From JAZLIC01 sp045617225 (lineage in GTDB: Bacteria > Bacillota > Clostridia > Monoglobales > Monoglobaceae): a stretch of 8,036 nt of DNA. The position numbers were made by a program, and so were the translations under genes. This document shows positions 1-7,202 of the stretch, piece by piece (the first letter of the stretch is position 1; each line of letters opens with the position of its first letter). The notes beneath the pieces were generated by a model that saw nothing but the letters and a program-made list of their open reading frames with translations, ran no database searches and had not been told where the DNA came from. The DNA lies in contig JAZLIC010000098.1 of assembly GCA_045617225.1 (NCBI GenBank), positions 1-8,036 of the forward strand, written 5' to 3'.

Positions 1-1471
1 TGTTGTAGGCGATGATGACCAAAGTATATATAAATTTCGCGGTGCGGATATACAAAATATTTTAGGTTTTGAGAAGGAGTTTAAGGATTGTACGGTAATC
101 AAGCTTGAAGAAAACTATCGTTCAACGCAGACAATCCTTGATGCGGCGAATAATGTCATAAAGAATAATCGTGGCAGAAAGGGCAAGTCCCTTTGGACAA
201 ATAACGGCGGCGGCGATAAAATATACCTCTACCGTGGCGAGTATGAGCACGCCGAGGCGTATTATGTGGCATCGCAAATTCGCAAGCTTGGCGGCAATCT
301 TAACGACACTGCTGTCCTTTACCGTGTTAACGCACAGTCGCGTGTAATAGAAGATGCACTTTTAAAGGCGGCTATACCTTATCGTGTTTTGGGCGGTCTT
401 AGGTTCTATGACCGCAAGGAGATAAAGGATTTGACATCATATTTGCGTCTTATCCAAAATCATGACGATTCTGTGGCACTTCGCAGAGTGATAAACGAGC
501 CGAAACGTGGCATAGGTGATGCTACCGTGGATAAAGTGGCACTTGTGGCGGCGGCGGAGCAAAAGACGATGTTTGACATCTGTAAGGATGCAGATATGTA
601 TGATGATATACCAAGCAAGGCGGCAACAAAACTTAAACAGTTCGCCGATATGATTTTAAGCTTGAGAGAAGCTTTAGATAGCGGATTGGAGCTTGAACCG
701 TTTGTGAACAAGGTTTTGGACGATACAAATATGCGCGGTGCATTAAAGGCGGAAAAGAGTATTGAAAACCAAACCCGGCTTGGAAACTTGGACGAGTTTA
801 TATCTATGGTACAAGAGAAGGTAAAAGAAGATACGGCAATAAGCTTAGAGGAGCTTTTGGAGGATATTTCGCTTATTTCCGATATTGATAATTATGACGA
901 GGCGCAGGACACAGTTACCCTTATGACTTTGCACAGTGCAAAGGGACTTGAATTCCCGAATGTGTTTTTGGTCGGTATGGAGGAGGGACTTTTCCCGAGT
1001 CAACGCTCCTTCGGTGACGATACCGAACTTGAAGAGGAGCGGCGTTTGTGCTATGTGGGTATCACCCGTGCAAAAAAGAGATTGTTTTTGACATATGCCC
1101 AAAGCCGAACATTGTTTGGCGCAACCAAGTATAATCAGCCGTCAAGATTTTTGTCGGAAGTGCCGCCGGAGCTTATGCTCCGTGTTGTGCCCGAACCCAA
1201 AAAATCTGTACCTGTGTCTGCCTCTAAGAGTACATACAGCGGCTTTGGTGACAGCTCATTCTTAAAAGGCAACGCAAAGAGCGCAAAACCCAAAGACGAT
1301 ACTTCAACTTGCGAGTTTAGTGTAGGTGATAAGGTAAAGCATCGCACATTTGGTGTGGGTACGATTATATCCGCTCAAAAGATAGGCGCGGACTTCTTCC
1401 TTAAAATTAAATTTGATATAGGCGAGAAGAATTTGATGGCGGCATATGCAAGACTTGAAAAGGTGGATTGA
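1..1471 (+). CDS. pcrA: ATP-dependent DNA helicase PcrA/UvrD (SF1), 5' end missing
   Basis: The reading frame is already open at base 2 and runs 489 codons to a TGA, so the gene begins upstream of the window. PcrA proteins are usually about 720-750 residues, so roughly the first 250 (Walker A, DExx box) are missing. Visible SF1A motifs in order, numbered from the first whole codon: motif III VVGDDDQSIYKFRGAD at residues 1-16, motif IV-like LEENYRST near 35-42, motif V VTLMTLHSAKGLEF near 305-318, motif VI LCYVGITRAKKR near 349-360. The C-terminus has the Tudor-like VGDKVKHRTFGVGTI segment (about 441-455) that is typical of PcrA and binds RNA polymerase in Bacillus relatives. The family is a 3'-5' DNA translocase and helicase in nucleotide excision repair, rolling-circle replication and removal of RecA or stalled polymerase. 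The methyltransferase gene starts 4 nt downstream, indicating an operon. The ATG at 266 is internal. Confidence 0.96.
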   Translation, partial: VVGDDDQSIYKFRGADIQNILGFEKEFKDCTVIKLEENYRSTQTILDAANNVIKNNRGRKGKSLWTNNGGGDKIYLYRGEYEHAEAYYVASQIRKLGGNLNDTAVLYRVNAQSRVIEDALLKAAIPYRVLGGLRFYDRKEIKDLTSYLRLIQNHDDSVALRRVINEPKRGIGDATVDKVALVAAAEQKTMFDICKDADMYDDIPSKAATKLKQFADMILSLREALDSGLELEPFVNKVLDDTNMRGALKAEKSIENQTRLGNLDEFISMVQEKVKEDTAISLEELLEDISLISDIDNYDEAQDTVTLMTLHSAKGLEFPNVFLVGMEEGLFPSQRSFGDDTELEEERRLCYVGITRAKKRLFLTYAQSRTLFGATKYNQPSRFLSEVPPELMLRVVPEPKKSVPVSASKSTYSGFGDSSFLKGNAKSAKPKDDTSTCEFSVGDKVKHRTFGVGTIISAQKIGADFFLKIKFDIGEKNLMAAYARLEKVD

Positions 1472-1475
1472 TAGA

Positions 1476-2213
1476 ATGTATCAGCATTTTGCAAAGATTT
1501 ATGATGCACTTCAAGATGTGGATTATGATAGCTTTACAGAATATTATTTAAGTTGCTTTAAAAAGTTCTTGAAGGATAAGCCGACGCTTGTGCTTGATAT
1601 GGCTTGCGGAACAGGCAATGTTACCATTCCGATGAGCAAGTGCGGTTTTGATATGATAGGACTTGATTTGTCGGTCGATATGTTAAATATTGCCCGAGAA
1701 AAGGCGGCGGAGGAAAACCTTGATATTCTGTTTTTAAATCAGGATATGACCGAGTTTGAACTGTACGGAACGGTTGACGCCATTGTGTGTGCATTAGACG
1801 GAGTAAACTATATTACCGAGCCGAAGAATTTCGAAAAAATGCTTGCTTTGGTGAAGAATTACTTAAATCCCGGCGGCATCTTTATCTTTGATATTAACAC
1901 CGTATATAAGTTTAAGAATACTCTTGACGGAAAAACCTTTGTCTATGATGAAGGTGACGGATTTTGCGCTTGGAGCAGTGACTATCTTGAAGATGATAAT
2001 ATATGCGTCTTTAACCTTAATATGTTTATCCCGAATGATAAAGGTGCATATGACCGTTTTGACGAGTATCAGGAGGAGTATGGTTATACAAGAGAAACGA
2101 TAGAAGAAATGATAGAAAACGCAGACCTTAAATGTGTGGGCATCTATGACGGACTTACATTTGACGCACCGAGAGAGGATAGCGAGCGTCTTTCGTTTAT
2201 AGTACAAAAATAA
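1476..2213 (+). CDS. Class I SAM-dependent methyltransferase (substrate unknown)
   Basis: The product is a 245-residue Rossmann-fold methyltransferase. Motif I VLDMACGTGN lies at about residues 39-48, the acidic end of beta2 (GLDLS, which should bind the SAM ribose) at about 62-66, the motif II region NQDM at 88-91, and the post-motif LNPGGIFIFDINT at 130-142. No signal peptide or membrane segment is seen, so it is a soluble cytoplasmic enzyme. I chose ATG 1476 over the in-frame ATG at 1446. MYQHFAKIYDALQ is the usual N-terminus of this family, and AAGGTGG at 1460-1466 sits 9 nt upstream, whereas 1446 overlaps pcrA by 26 nt and has no good binding site. The stop is followed 27 nt later by mscL. 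Its place after pcrA suggests co-transcription but does not reveal the substrate. Small-molecule, RNA and protein targets are all possible. Confidence 0.88.
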   Translation: MYQHFAKIYDALQDVDYDSFTEYYLSCFKKFLKDKPTLVLDMACGTGNVTIPMSKCGFDMIGLDLSVDMLNIAREKAAEENLDILFLNQDMTEFELYGTVDAIVCALDGVNYITEPKNFEKMLALVKNYLNPGGIFIFDINTVYKFKNTLDGKTFVYDEGDGFCAWSSDYLEDDNICVFNLNMFIPNDKGAYDRFDEYQEEYGYTRETIEEMIENADLKCVGIYDGLTFDAPREDSERLSFIVQK

Positions 2214-2240
2214 AATAAAAAACATAGGGGAGGTGAAACT

Positions 2241-2684
2241 ATGAAGAAGTTTTTAAATGAGTTTAAGGAATTTGCAATGCGCGGTAATGTAGTTGACTTG
2301 GCAGTCGGCGTTATTATCGGCGGTGCTTTCCAAAAAATCGTTACATCTTTGGTGGGTGATATTTTTTCACCGCTTTTGGGACTTTTCGGAGGTATCGACT
2401 TTAAGAATATGAAGTGGATAATCAAAGAAGCGGTTATGGAAGGCAGTGAGGTTGTGAAGCCTGAGGTGGCAATCGGTTACGGTGCGTTTGTAACAGAAAT
2501 TATCAACTTTGTTATTATGGCATTTATAGTATTTATGCTTGTTAAGACTCTTGCGAAGCTTGCAAATGTTACTAAGAAAAAGGAAGAAGCAGTGGAAGAG
2601 CCTACTACAAAGAAATGCCCGTACTGTTGCTCGGAAATTTCAATCGACGCAAAGCGTTGTCCGCATTGTACATCAGAACTTTAA
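2241..2684 (+). CDS. mscL: Large-conductance mechanosensitive channel MscL with C-terminal zinc ribbon
   Basis: MscL is a pentameric inner-membrane pore that opens under membrane tension and releases solutes during hypo-osmotic shock. The 147-residue product shows the N-terminal amphipathic helix (residues 1-14), then TM1 with the diagnostic VDLAVGVIIGGAF at 18-30 running to about 45, a periplasmic-side loop at 50-75, TM2 at about 79-105, and a charged cytoplasmic linker (KKKEEAVEE). Unlike E. coli MscL (136 residues), it ends in a C4 zinc-ribbon-like module, C126-x2-C129 ... C140-x2-C143, in place of the usual C-terminal helical bundle. From memory, similar tails occur in other clostridial MscL proteins, so this is probably a lineage variant and not a chimera. 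GGGGAGGTG at 2226-2234 gives a strong ribosome binding site 6 nt before ATG. The gene is last in the pcrA operon and is followed at once by a terminator. Confidence 0.96.
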   Translation: MKKFLNEFKEFAMRGNVVDLAVGVIIGGAFQKIVTSLVGDIFSPLLGLFGGIDFKNMKWIIKEAVMEGSEVVKPEVAIGYGAFVTEIINFVIMAFIVFMLVKTLAKLANVTKKKEEAVEEPTTKKCPYCCSEISIDAKRCPHCTSEL

Positions 2685-2718
2685 TCAAAAATCCTGCCCA
2701 TTTGGCAGGATTTTTGAT
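2684..2718 (+). terminator. Rho-independent terminator of the pcrA-methyltransferase-mscL operon
   Basis: A perfect 15-bp stem is formed by 2684-2698 and 2704-2718 around a CATTT loop. The GC-rich core is CCTGCC/GGCAGG, and the descending arm contains TTTTT. The ascending arm begins at the last base of the mscL stop codon. The A-run on the other side makes it potentially bidirectional. Confidence 0.93.
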
Positions 2719-2791
2719 TATGCGGTATTATCAGTAGGGGATTTTTCTGTGTGGTCGCCCGCTCTGCGAAAAACTGATTATAAAAAATATA

Positions 2792-2820
2792 TTGAACTTT
2801 TTATATGAAAGGTATATTAT
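2792..2820 (+). promoter_or_regulatory. Predicted sigma-A promoter of the FGGY kinase gene
   Basis: TTGAAC at 2792-2797 and TATTAT at 2815-2820 are separated by exactly 17 bp, in AT-rich DNA downstream of the mscL terminator. The expected transcript start is near 2827, giving a leader of about 24 nt that holds the AAAAGGAG ribosome binding site at 2834-2841. The stretch from 2719 to 2791 holds no gene or clear operator. Confidence 0.72.
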
Positions 2821-2850
2821 TATATAAACGCTTAAAAGGAGATTATTATT

Positions 2851-4368
2851 ATGTATTTGGGAATAGAATTCGGCTCAACAAATATTAAGGCGGTAAAAAT
2901 CAATGAAAAATATGAGGTGTCCGAAAGTGCATCGTATGGCTGGAAAAGTACATATGATAACGGCATATGGACATACCGTTTGGAAGATGTATTGACAGGA
3001 CTTAATGCGGTGCTTAGCGGTATATCTTGCAAAGATGATATTGAGGCGATTGGTATTTCCGCAATGATGCACGGTTATATTGCTTTTGATAAGGATTGGA
3101 ACTTGCTTGTGCCTTTCAGAACTTGGCAGAATACCATAACCGGCGAAGCGGCAGAAAAGCTCACCGCTCTTTTTGAATTTAATATACCGCAGAGGTGGTC
3201 GATTGCTCATCTGTATCAGGCGATACTGAATAAAGAGGAACATATCTCAAAAATCGCTCATATAACCACTTTGGCAGGCTATGTTCACTATATGCTGACA
3301 GGCGAGAATGTTTTAGGTATAGGTGATGCGTCCGGAATGTTCCCTATTGACTCTGCAAGCGGTGGCTATAATCGTGATATGGCTGAAAAGTTCGATAAAC
3401 TTCTTGTCAAAGCCGGCTTGGATTACAAACTGCTTGACATACTCCCAAAGGTTTTGCCTGCCGGAGCTGAGGCAGGTCGGCTTTCGCAAAAGGGCGCCGA
3501 TTTAATCGGCGGAAAATTGAATAAAGGCGTATTGTTTGCACCGCCCGAAGGTGATGCGGGAACGGGAATGGTTGCAACAAATTCAATATGCCCAAAAAGC
3601 GGTAACGTTTCTGCCGGAACTTCAATTTTTGCAATGGTTGTCCTTGAAAAAGCACTAAAAAATTTACACACGGAAATTGATATGGTGACAACTCCCGACG
3701 GCAGTCCTGTTGCGATGGTACATTGCAACAACTGCACAAATGACCTGAATGTATGGGTTAAGATGCTGTCGGAAGCTCTTGAAGCTTTTAACCTTAATGC
3801 GGATACGGGCGACTTGTATACAACGTTGTTTAAAAAAGCATTAGAGGGTGATGCGGATTGTGACGCTGTTTTAAGCTATAACTATATGGCAGGGGAGGTT
3901 ATAACTCACCTTGATAAGGGCGTCCCTATGGTAATCAGAAAGCCTGACAGTAATTTAAGCCTTGCCAACTTTATGCGTTCGCAACTCTACGGAACAATGG
4001 CGACATTAAAGTTGGGTATGGATATTCTTATTAAGGAAGGCGTAACCGTTGATTGCCTGCTTGGGCATGGCGGATTATTTAAAACAAGCGGAGTTTGCGA
4101 TAAGTTTATGGCATCTGCGCTTAATATACCCGTAAAATGTATGGAAACCTCCGGCGAGGGAGGACCTTACGGAATGGCAATCCTTGCGGCTTATATTAAA
4201 GACAGCGGTGCTGCACTGAGTGAGTTTTTGGACAGTAAAGTTTTTGTGAATACAAAATTTACGGTGGCAAAGCCCGAAGATGAGTGTAAAAAGGGCTTTG
4301 AAAGATATATAAGTATGTATAAGAATAATCTGACCGCAGTAAAGACGGCAGCGGATAAACTTAGATAA
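2851..4368 (+). CDS. FGGY-family carbohydrate kinase (XylB-like, substrate unassigned)
   Basis: The 505-residue product has the two-domain actin-like ATPase fold of FGGY sugar kinases, usually 480-520 residues. The phosphate-1 loop GIEFGSTNIKAV lies at residues 4-15. PPEGDAGTGM at 231-240 supplies the likely catalytic base, Asp235. The phosphate-2 segment GNVSAGTSIF lies at 251-260, the adenosine-site glycines LLGHGGLF at 403-410, and the closing SGEGGPYGMAILAAY near 434-448. The family phosphorylates ketoses, polyols or related acids with ATP in the cytoplasm. The inserts NIPQRWSIAHLYQAIL (111-126) and the Cys-rich MVHCNNCTNDLNVWV (289-303) mark a subgroup distinct from classical xylulokinase, so I leave the substrate open (a pentulose is the default guess). 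No isomerase, epimerase, transporter or regulator lies beside it. AAAAGGAG sits 9 nt before ATG. It is transcribed alone from its own promoter and converges with citrate synthase. Confidence 0.88.
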   Translation: MYLGIEFGSTNIKAVKINEKYEVSESASYGWKSTYDNGIWTYRLEDVLTGLNAVLSGISCKDDIEAIGISAMMHGYIAFDKDWNLLVPFRTWQNTITGEAAEKLTALFEFNIPQRWSIAHLYQAILNKEEHISKIAHITTLAGYVHYMLTGENVLGIGDASGMFPIDSASGGYNRDMAEKFDKLLVKAGLDYKLLDILPKVLPAGAEAGRLSQKGADLIGGKLNKGVLFAPPEGDAGTGMVATNSICPKSGNVSAGTSIFAMVVLEKALKNLHTEIDMVTTPDGSPVAMVHCNNCTNDLNVWVKMLSEALEAFNLNADTGDLYTTLFKKALEGDADCDAVLSYNYMAGEVITHLDKGVPMVIRKPDSNLSLANFMRSQLYGTMATLKLGMDILIKEGVTVDCLLGHGGLFKTSGVCDKFMASALNIPVKCMETSGEGGPYGMAILAAYIKDSGAALSEFLDSKVFVNTKFTVAKPEDECKKGFERYISMYKNNLTAVKTAADKLR

Positions 4369-4408
4369 TAAAAAATGGAGCGACATTTTGTCGCTCCATT
4401 TTTTATTA
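4366..4408. terminator. Bidirectional terminator between convergent kinase and citrate synthase genes
   Basis: A perfect 20-bp stem (4366-4385 with 4389-4408) encloses a TTT loop. The core is TGGAGCGACA/TGTCGCTCCA, flanked by A-run and T-run arms, so both strands give a U-tailed hairpin. It begins inside the kinase stop codon and ends 2 nt before the citrate synthase stop codon, so one element serves both genes. Confidence 0.95.
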
Positions 4409-4410
4409 TC

Positions 4411-5793
4411 TTAACGCTCGTCAAGCGGTATATATGACCGCCTCTTGACCGTACTGCGGTAAGCAGGACGGATAATCTTCTTTCCGTTCATAACTTCCTC
4501 AATACGATGTGCGCACCAACCGACAATTCTTGACATTGCAAAAATCGGTGTGAATAATTCCTGCGGAATGTTAAGCATAGTATATACAAATCCGCTGTAA
4601 AAATCGACGTTTGCACACATAACTTTATCAATTCCCTTTTCTTCTTTAAAGGCAATAGGTGCAAGCCTCTCTACCAAGTCATAGAGCTTAAACTCTTTTT
4701 CGTGGCCTGTCTGTGTTGCCAGGAATTCGGCACGTTCTTTAAGGATAACTTCTCTCGGGTCGGAAAGTGTGTAAACTGCATGTCCCATACCATAGATAAG
4801 ACCTTCACCGTCGCCGGCTTCTTTTCTTAATATTTTCTTTAAGTATTCCAAAACTTCTTCTTCGTTTTCCCAATCCTTAATGCTGGCTTTAAGTTCTTCC
4901 ATCTGAGAGAGCATACTGTAATTTGCACCGCCGTGCTTAGGACCTTTAAGAGAGCCGACAGATGCGGATATTGCGGAATATGTATCCGTTCCCGTAGATG
5001 AGAGGACATGGACTGCAAATGCGGAGTTGTTACCGCCGCCGTGCTCTGCTTGAAGAACCATTGTAAGGTCTAAAATCTCTGCTTCCAAAGCCGTGTATTT
5101 ATTATCCGGGCGTATCATATAGAGAAAGTTTTCCGCCGCCGAAAGTTCAGGTTGCGGATTGTGCAGTATAAGGCTCTCATCGTCGAAATAGTGGCGTTTG
5201 CAGGCGAATGAGTTTGCTACTAAAACAGGGAAACGTGCAATAAGGTCAATACTCTGACGGAGCAGATTTGGCAGAGATGTATCATCAGGGTTGTCATCAT
5301 AAGAGTACAGCGCCAATACACTTCTGCCGAGCTTGTTCATAATATTTTTACTTGGTGCTTTTAAAATCATATCCTCGGTAAACTTTCCGGGAAGTGTGCG
5401 GCGGCTTGCTAAAAGCTGCTCAAAATTTTTCAGGACTTCTCTGTTTGGCAGAACACCGAACAAAAGCAGAAAGGCAGTTTCTTCAAAGCCGAATCTGTGT
5501 TCTTTTTTGCAACTTGCAATAATATCCTCTACGCTTATTCCTCTGTAACGGAGCTTACCTTCAACGGGCGCTTTGTTACCTTCGTCCATAACATAACCGT
5601 GAACTTCGCCGATGGAAGTAAGCCCTGCAAGCACACCTGTACCATCAGGGTTTCTGAGTCCTCGCTTTACTCCGTATTCGGTGTAGTAATGTTGCGGAAT
5701 TGCGTTCCACTCTGCATTTTGAGTATGTATCATGTCAAAATATTTTTTAAAGCTTTCGTCTGAATAGAAAGATGAAATATCATTGTTGTCCAT
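4411..5793 (-). CDS. gltA: Citrate synthase (Si-type)
   Basis: The enzyme condenses acetyl-CoA and oxaloacetate to citrate plus CoA in the cytoplasm. The 460-residue product carries the full active site. Residue numbers follow the chosen start: HGGGNNSA (H251), LKGPKHGGAN (H287, like E. coli H264), YGMGHAVYTLSDPRE (H338, like H305, with R347), NVDFYSG (D397, like D362), and GWCAHRIEE (R430). It is longer than the E. coli enzyme (about 427 residues) because of an extended N-terminal region, as in related clostridial proteins. I chose the ATG at 5793-5791 because AAAGGAG lies 7-8 nt upstream and a promoter lies just beyond. The frame stays open to 5952, but that extension would cross the promoter. 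2-methylcitrate synthase is possible, but no prp genes are near. No aconitase or isocitrate dehydrogenase gene adjoins, so it is a single-gene unit, plausibly feeding glutamate synthesis. Confidence 0.94.
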   Translation of the reverse strand: MDNNDISSFYSDESFKKYFDMIHTQNAEWNAIPQHYYTEYGVKRGLRNPDGTGVLAGLTSIGEVHGYVMDEGNKAPVEGKLRYRGISVEDIIASCKKEHRFGFEETAFLLLFGVLPNREVLKNFEQLLASRRTLPGKFTEDMILKAPSKNIMNKLGRSVLALYSYDDNPDDTSLPNLLRQSIDLIARFPVLVANSFACKRHYFDDESLILHNPQPELSAAENFLYMIRPDNKYTALEAEILDLTMVLQAEHGGGNNSAFAVHVLSSTGTDTYSAISASVGSLKGPKHGGANYSMLSQMEELKASIKDWENEEEVLEYLKKILRKEAGDGEGLIYGMGHAVYTLSDPREVILKERAEFLATQTGHEKEFKLYDLVERLAPIAFKEEKGIDKVMCANVDFYSGFVYTMLNIPQELFTPIFAMSRIVGWCAHRIEEVMNGKKIIRPAYRSTVKRRSYIPLDER

Positions 5794-5829
5794 AATTATG
5801 CTCCTTTCAAAAACTTTAACATTCTGTCT

Positions 5830-5858
5830 ATTATATAACATTTGTGATGTCAAGTCAA
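5830..5858 (-). promoter_or_regulatory. Predicted sigma-A promoter of citrate synthase
   Basis: On the minus strand, TTGACT (5858-5853) and TATAAT (5835-5830) are separated by 17 bp. The transcript would start near 5823, giving a leader of about 30 nt with the AAAGGAG site. An alternative -35 (TTGACA) overlaps it but gives only an 11-bp spacer. Confidence 0.85.
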
Positions 5859-5894
5859 GAAAAAGCTCTTTGATGCTTTTTGATATTGAATAAT

Positions 5895-5928
5895 TTGACA
5901 TAATATAAGCCTTCTTGTCATAAAATAA
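5895..5928. repeat. Near-identical 14-bp direct repeats in the divergent citrate synthase/csp region
   Basis: TTGACATAATATAA at 5895-5908 and TTGTCATAAAATAA at 5915-5928 match at 12 of 14 positions with a 20-bp period, about two helical turns. Within them TGACA (5896-5900) and TGTCA (5916-5920) also form an inverted repeat. They lie about 35 bp upstream of the citrate synthase -35 and about 14 bp upstream of the csp -35. The spacing suits binding by a dimeric regulator, but AT-rich chance similarity is quite possible. Confidence 0.35.
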
Positions 5929-5941
5929 TGGTGAAAAACGA

Positions 5942-5970
5942 TTGACAAACATATTTTGCTATGATATAAT
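5942..5970 (+). promoter_or_regulatory. Consensus extended -10 promoter of the cold shock gene
   Basis: A perfect TTGACA (5942-5947), a 17-bp spacer and a perfect TATAAT (5965-5970) preceded by TG at 5962-5963 form an extended -10. This is the strongest promoter in the window. The expected start near 5977 gives a leader of about 54 nt, shorter than the 150-nt or longer thermosensor leader of E. coli cspA. I saw no clear cold box. Confidence 0.9.
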
Positions 5971-6030
5971 GCACAAAGTGGTCGTGGATTTCAAATATTC
6001 TCGGCTAAAGATTTTAGGAGGTATTTTTTA

Positions 6031-6228
6031 ATGACAGGAAAGGTAAAATGGTTTAATGCCGAGAAGGGTTTTGGCTTCATTGAGAGTGAGGATGGTACAG
6101 ATGTATTTGTTCACTACTCTGCGATTGCTATGGACGGTTACAAGACATTAGACGAAGGCGCAGAAGTTGAATTTGATGTTATCGAAGGTGCAAAGGGCCC
6201 ACAGGCTGTTGAAGTAAAGCGTGTGTAG
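6031..6228 (+). CDS. cspA: Cold shock protein, CspA family
   Basis: The 65-residue product is a single cold-shock domain (OB-fold beta barrel) at the usual full length. It starts MTGKVKWFNAEKGFGFIES, which includes the RNP1 motif KGFGFI at about residues 13-18, and has the RNP2 motif VFVHY at about 25-29. The surface aromatics W8, F15, F17, F26 and H28 bind single-stranded RNA or DNA. The protein acts in the cytoplasm as an RNA chaperone and antiterminator. AGGAGG at 6016-6021 lies 9 nt before ATG. A very strong promoter and strong binding site suggest abundant constitutive expression. The symbol is given by family; paralogues named cspA-cspD cannot be told apart here. hslO follows after a terminator. 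Confidence 0.96.
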   Translation: MTGKVKWFNAEKGFGFIESEDGTDVFVHYSAIAMDGYKTLDEGAEVEFDVIEGAKGPQAVEVKRV

Positions 6229-6266
6229 TTTCCTTCAATTTTAGAGAAACATAAATATTGACTTTT

Positions 6267-6300
6267 AAAATCGGCTCATGGTTTGAGTCGATTTTTCTTT
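6267..6300 (+). terminator. Terminator after the cold shock gene
   Basis: A 12-bp stem (6267-6278 with 6284-6295, one G-T wobble) encloses a TGGTT loop and is followed by TTTTTCTTT. The GC core is only moderate, so some readthrough into hslO is plausible. Confidence 0.82.
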
Positions 6301-6320
6301 AAGAGATGGAGTGTAGGTTT

Positions 6321-7202
6321 ATGGATAAATTAACAAAAGCAGTCAGTAAAGACGGATTTTTGCGTATGTATGCGGTAGTTACTACCGATACGGTACGTAC
6401 TGCACAAGAGTATCACGGCTTGTCACCTGTGGCAACTGCGGCACTCGGCAGACTTTTATCGGCAGGAAGTATGATGGGCGCAATGCTTAAAACGCCCGAT
6501 TCCTCGCTGACACTTCAAATGAAGGGTGACGGCCCTCTCAAAAATGTGGTAGTGGTATCCGATGCAAACGGTATGGTAAAGGGCTATGTTGCAAATCCTG
6601 CCTGTGCTATGCCCCTTAATTCAAAAGGCAAGCTTGATGTAGGCGGCGCAATCGGCAAGGGCGTGCTTAGTGTTATCAAGGATTTAAAGATGAAGGAGCC
6701 GTATGTAGGTCAGCTTGAACTCCAAACTGGTGAGGTTGGCGATGATTTGGCGTACTATTTTGCACAGTCGGAACAGGTGCCGAGCGTAGTTGCACTGGGG
6801 GTACTTGTGGACAGGGACTATACTGCCAAATGCTCGGGCGGATTTATTATTCAAGTTATGCCGAATTGTGAGGAAAAAACCTTGATTAAGCTTGAAAACA
6901 GTATAAAAGATTTGATGCCTGTTACCGAGATGCTTGAGAGCGGTATGGACGGCAAAGAGATTATTAAGTATGTTTTACTTGGCTTTGAGCCTGAAATCTT
7001 AGAAGAAACAGAAATAGGCTACAAATGCGATTGTTGCAGGGAGCGTATGGCACGGGCTTTGATTTCATTGGGAAAGACAGAACTTGAAAGCATTATCAAG
7101 GAGCAAAACGGTGCCGAAATCGTCTGCCAATTCTGCAATACACCGTACGAATTCACGGGCGAAGAACTTAAAGAACTTGCGAAAATTACAAAGGTTAAAT
7201 AA
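6321..7202 (+). CDS. hslO: Redox-regulated chaperone Hsp33
   Basis: Hsp33 is a cytoplasmic holdase that is inactive when reduced with zinc bound. It becomes active when oxidants form two disulfides, release zinc and unfold its linker. The 293-residue product is of normal length. The N-terminal substrate-binding domain includes LSPVATAALGRLLSAGSMMG (residues 34-53) and MKGDGPLKN (67-75). The C-terminal switch carries C236-x-C238 and C269-x2-C272, the canonical CxC-(about 30)-CxxC zinc site, so the redox switch is intact. An extra Cys, C239, adjoins the first pair. I chose ATG 6321 (MDKLTKAVSKDGF) because GGAG at 6308-6311 is 9 nt upstream. The in-frame ATG at 6306 would add MECRF and lacks a binding site. 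The gene begins about 20 nt after the csp terminator with no recognisable promoter, so expression may come from readthrough. Confidence 0.96.
   Translation: MDKLTKAVSKDGFLRMYAVVTTDTVRTAQEYHGLSPVATAALGRLLSAGSMMGAMLKTPDSSLTLQMKGDGPLKNVVVVSDANGMVKGYVANPACAMPLNSKGKLDVGGAIGKGVLSVIKDLKMKEPYVGQLELQTGEVGDDLAYYFAQSEQVPSVVALGVLVDRDYTAKCSGGFIIQVMPNCEEKTLIKLENSIKDLMPVTEMLESGMDGKEIIKYVLLGFEPEILEETEIGYKCDCCRERMARALISLGKTELESIIKEQNGAEIVCQFCNTPYEFTGEELKELAKITKVK

Noticed and set aside
1446..1475. Earlier start for the methyltransferase, overlapping pcrA
   Set aside because: No ribosome binding site precedes 1446. ATG 1476 has AAGGTGG at good spacing and matches the family N-terminus.
2539..2808. Plus-strand frame overlapping the mscL 3' end
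   Set aside because: It is a frameshifted reading of the mscL tail (basic, low-complexity) that runs through the terminator.
3407..3739. Long minus-strand reading frames opposite the kinase gene
   Set aside because: They lack ribosome binding sites and known motifs, overlap each other, and lie opposite a gene with complete family motifs.
5794..5952. 53-codon N-terminal extension of citrate synthase
   Set aside because: It crosses the predicted promoter and the Shine-Dalgarno site, reads as low-complexity AT-rich sequence, and does not resemble a citrate synthase N-terminus or a convincing targeting peptide.
6306..6320. Earlier start for hslO
   Set aside because: It would add MECRF next to the terminator tail without a ribosome binding site. 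GGAG at 6308-6311 fits ATG 6321.
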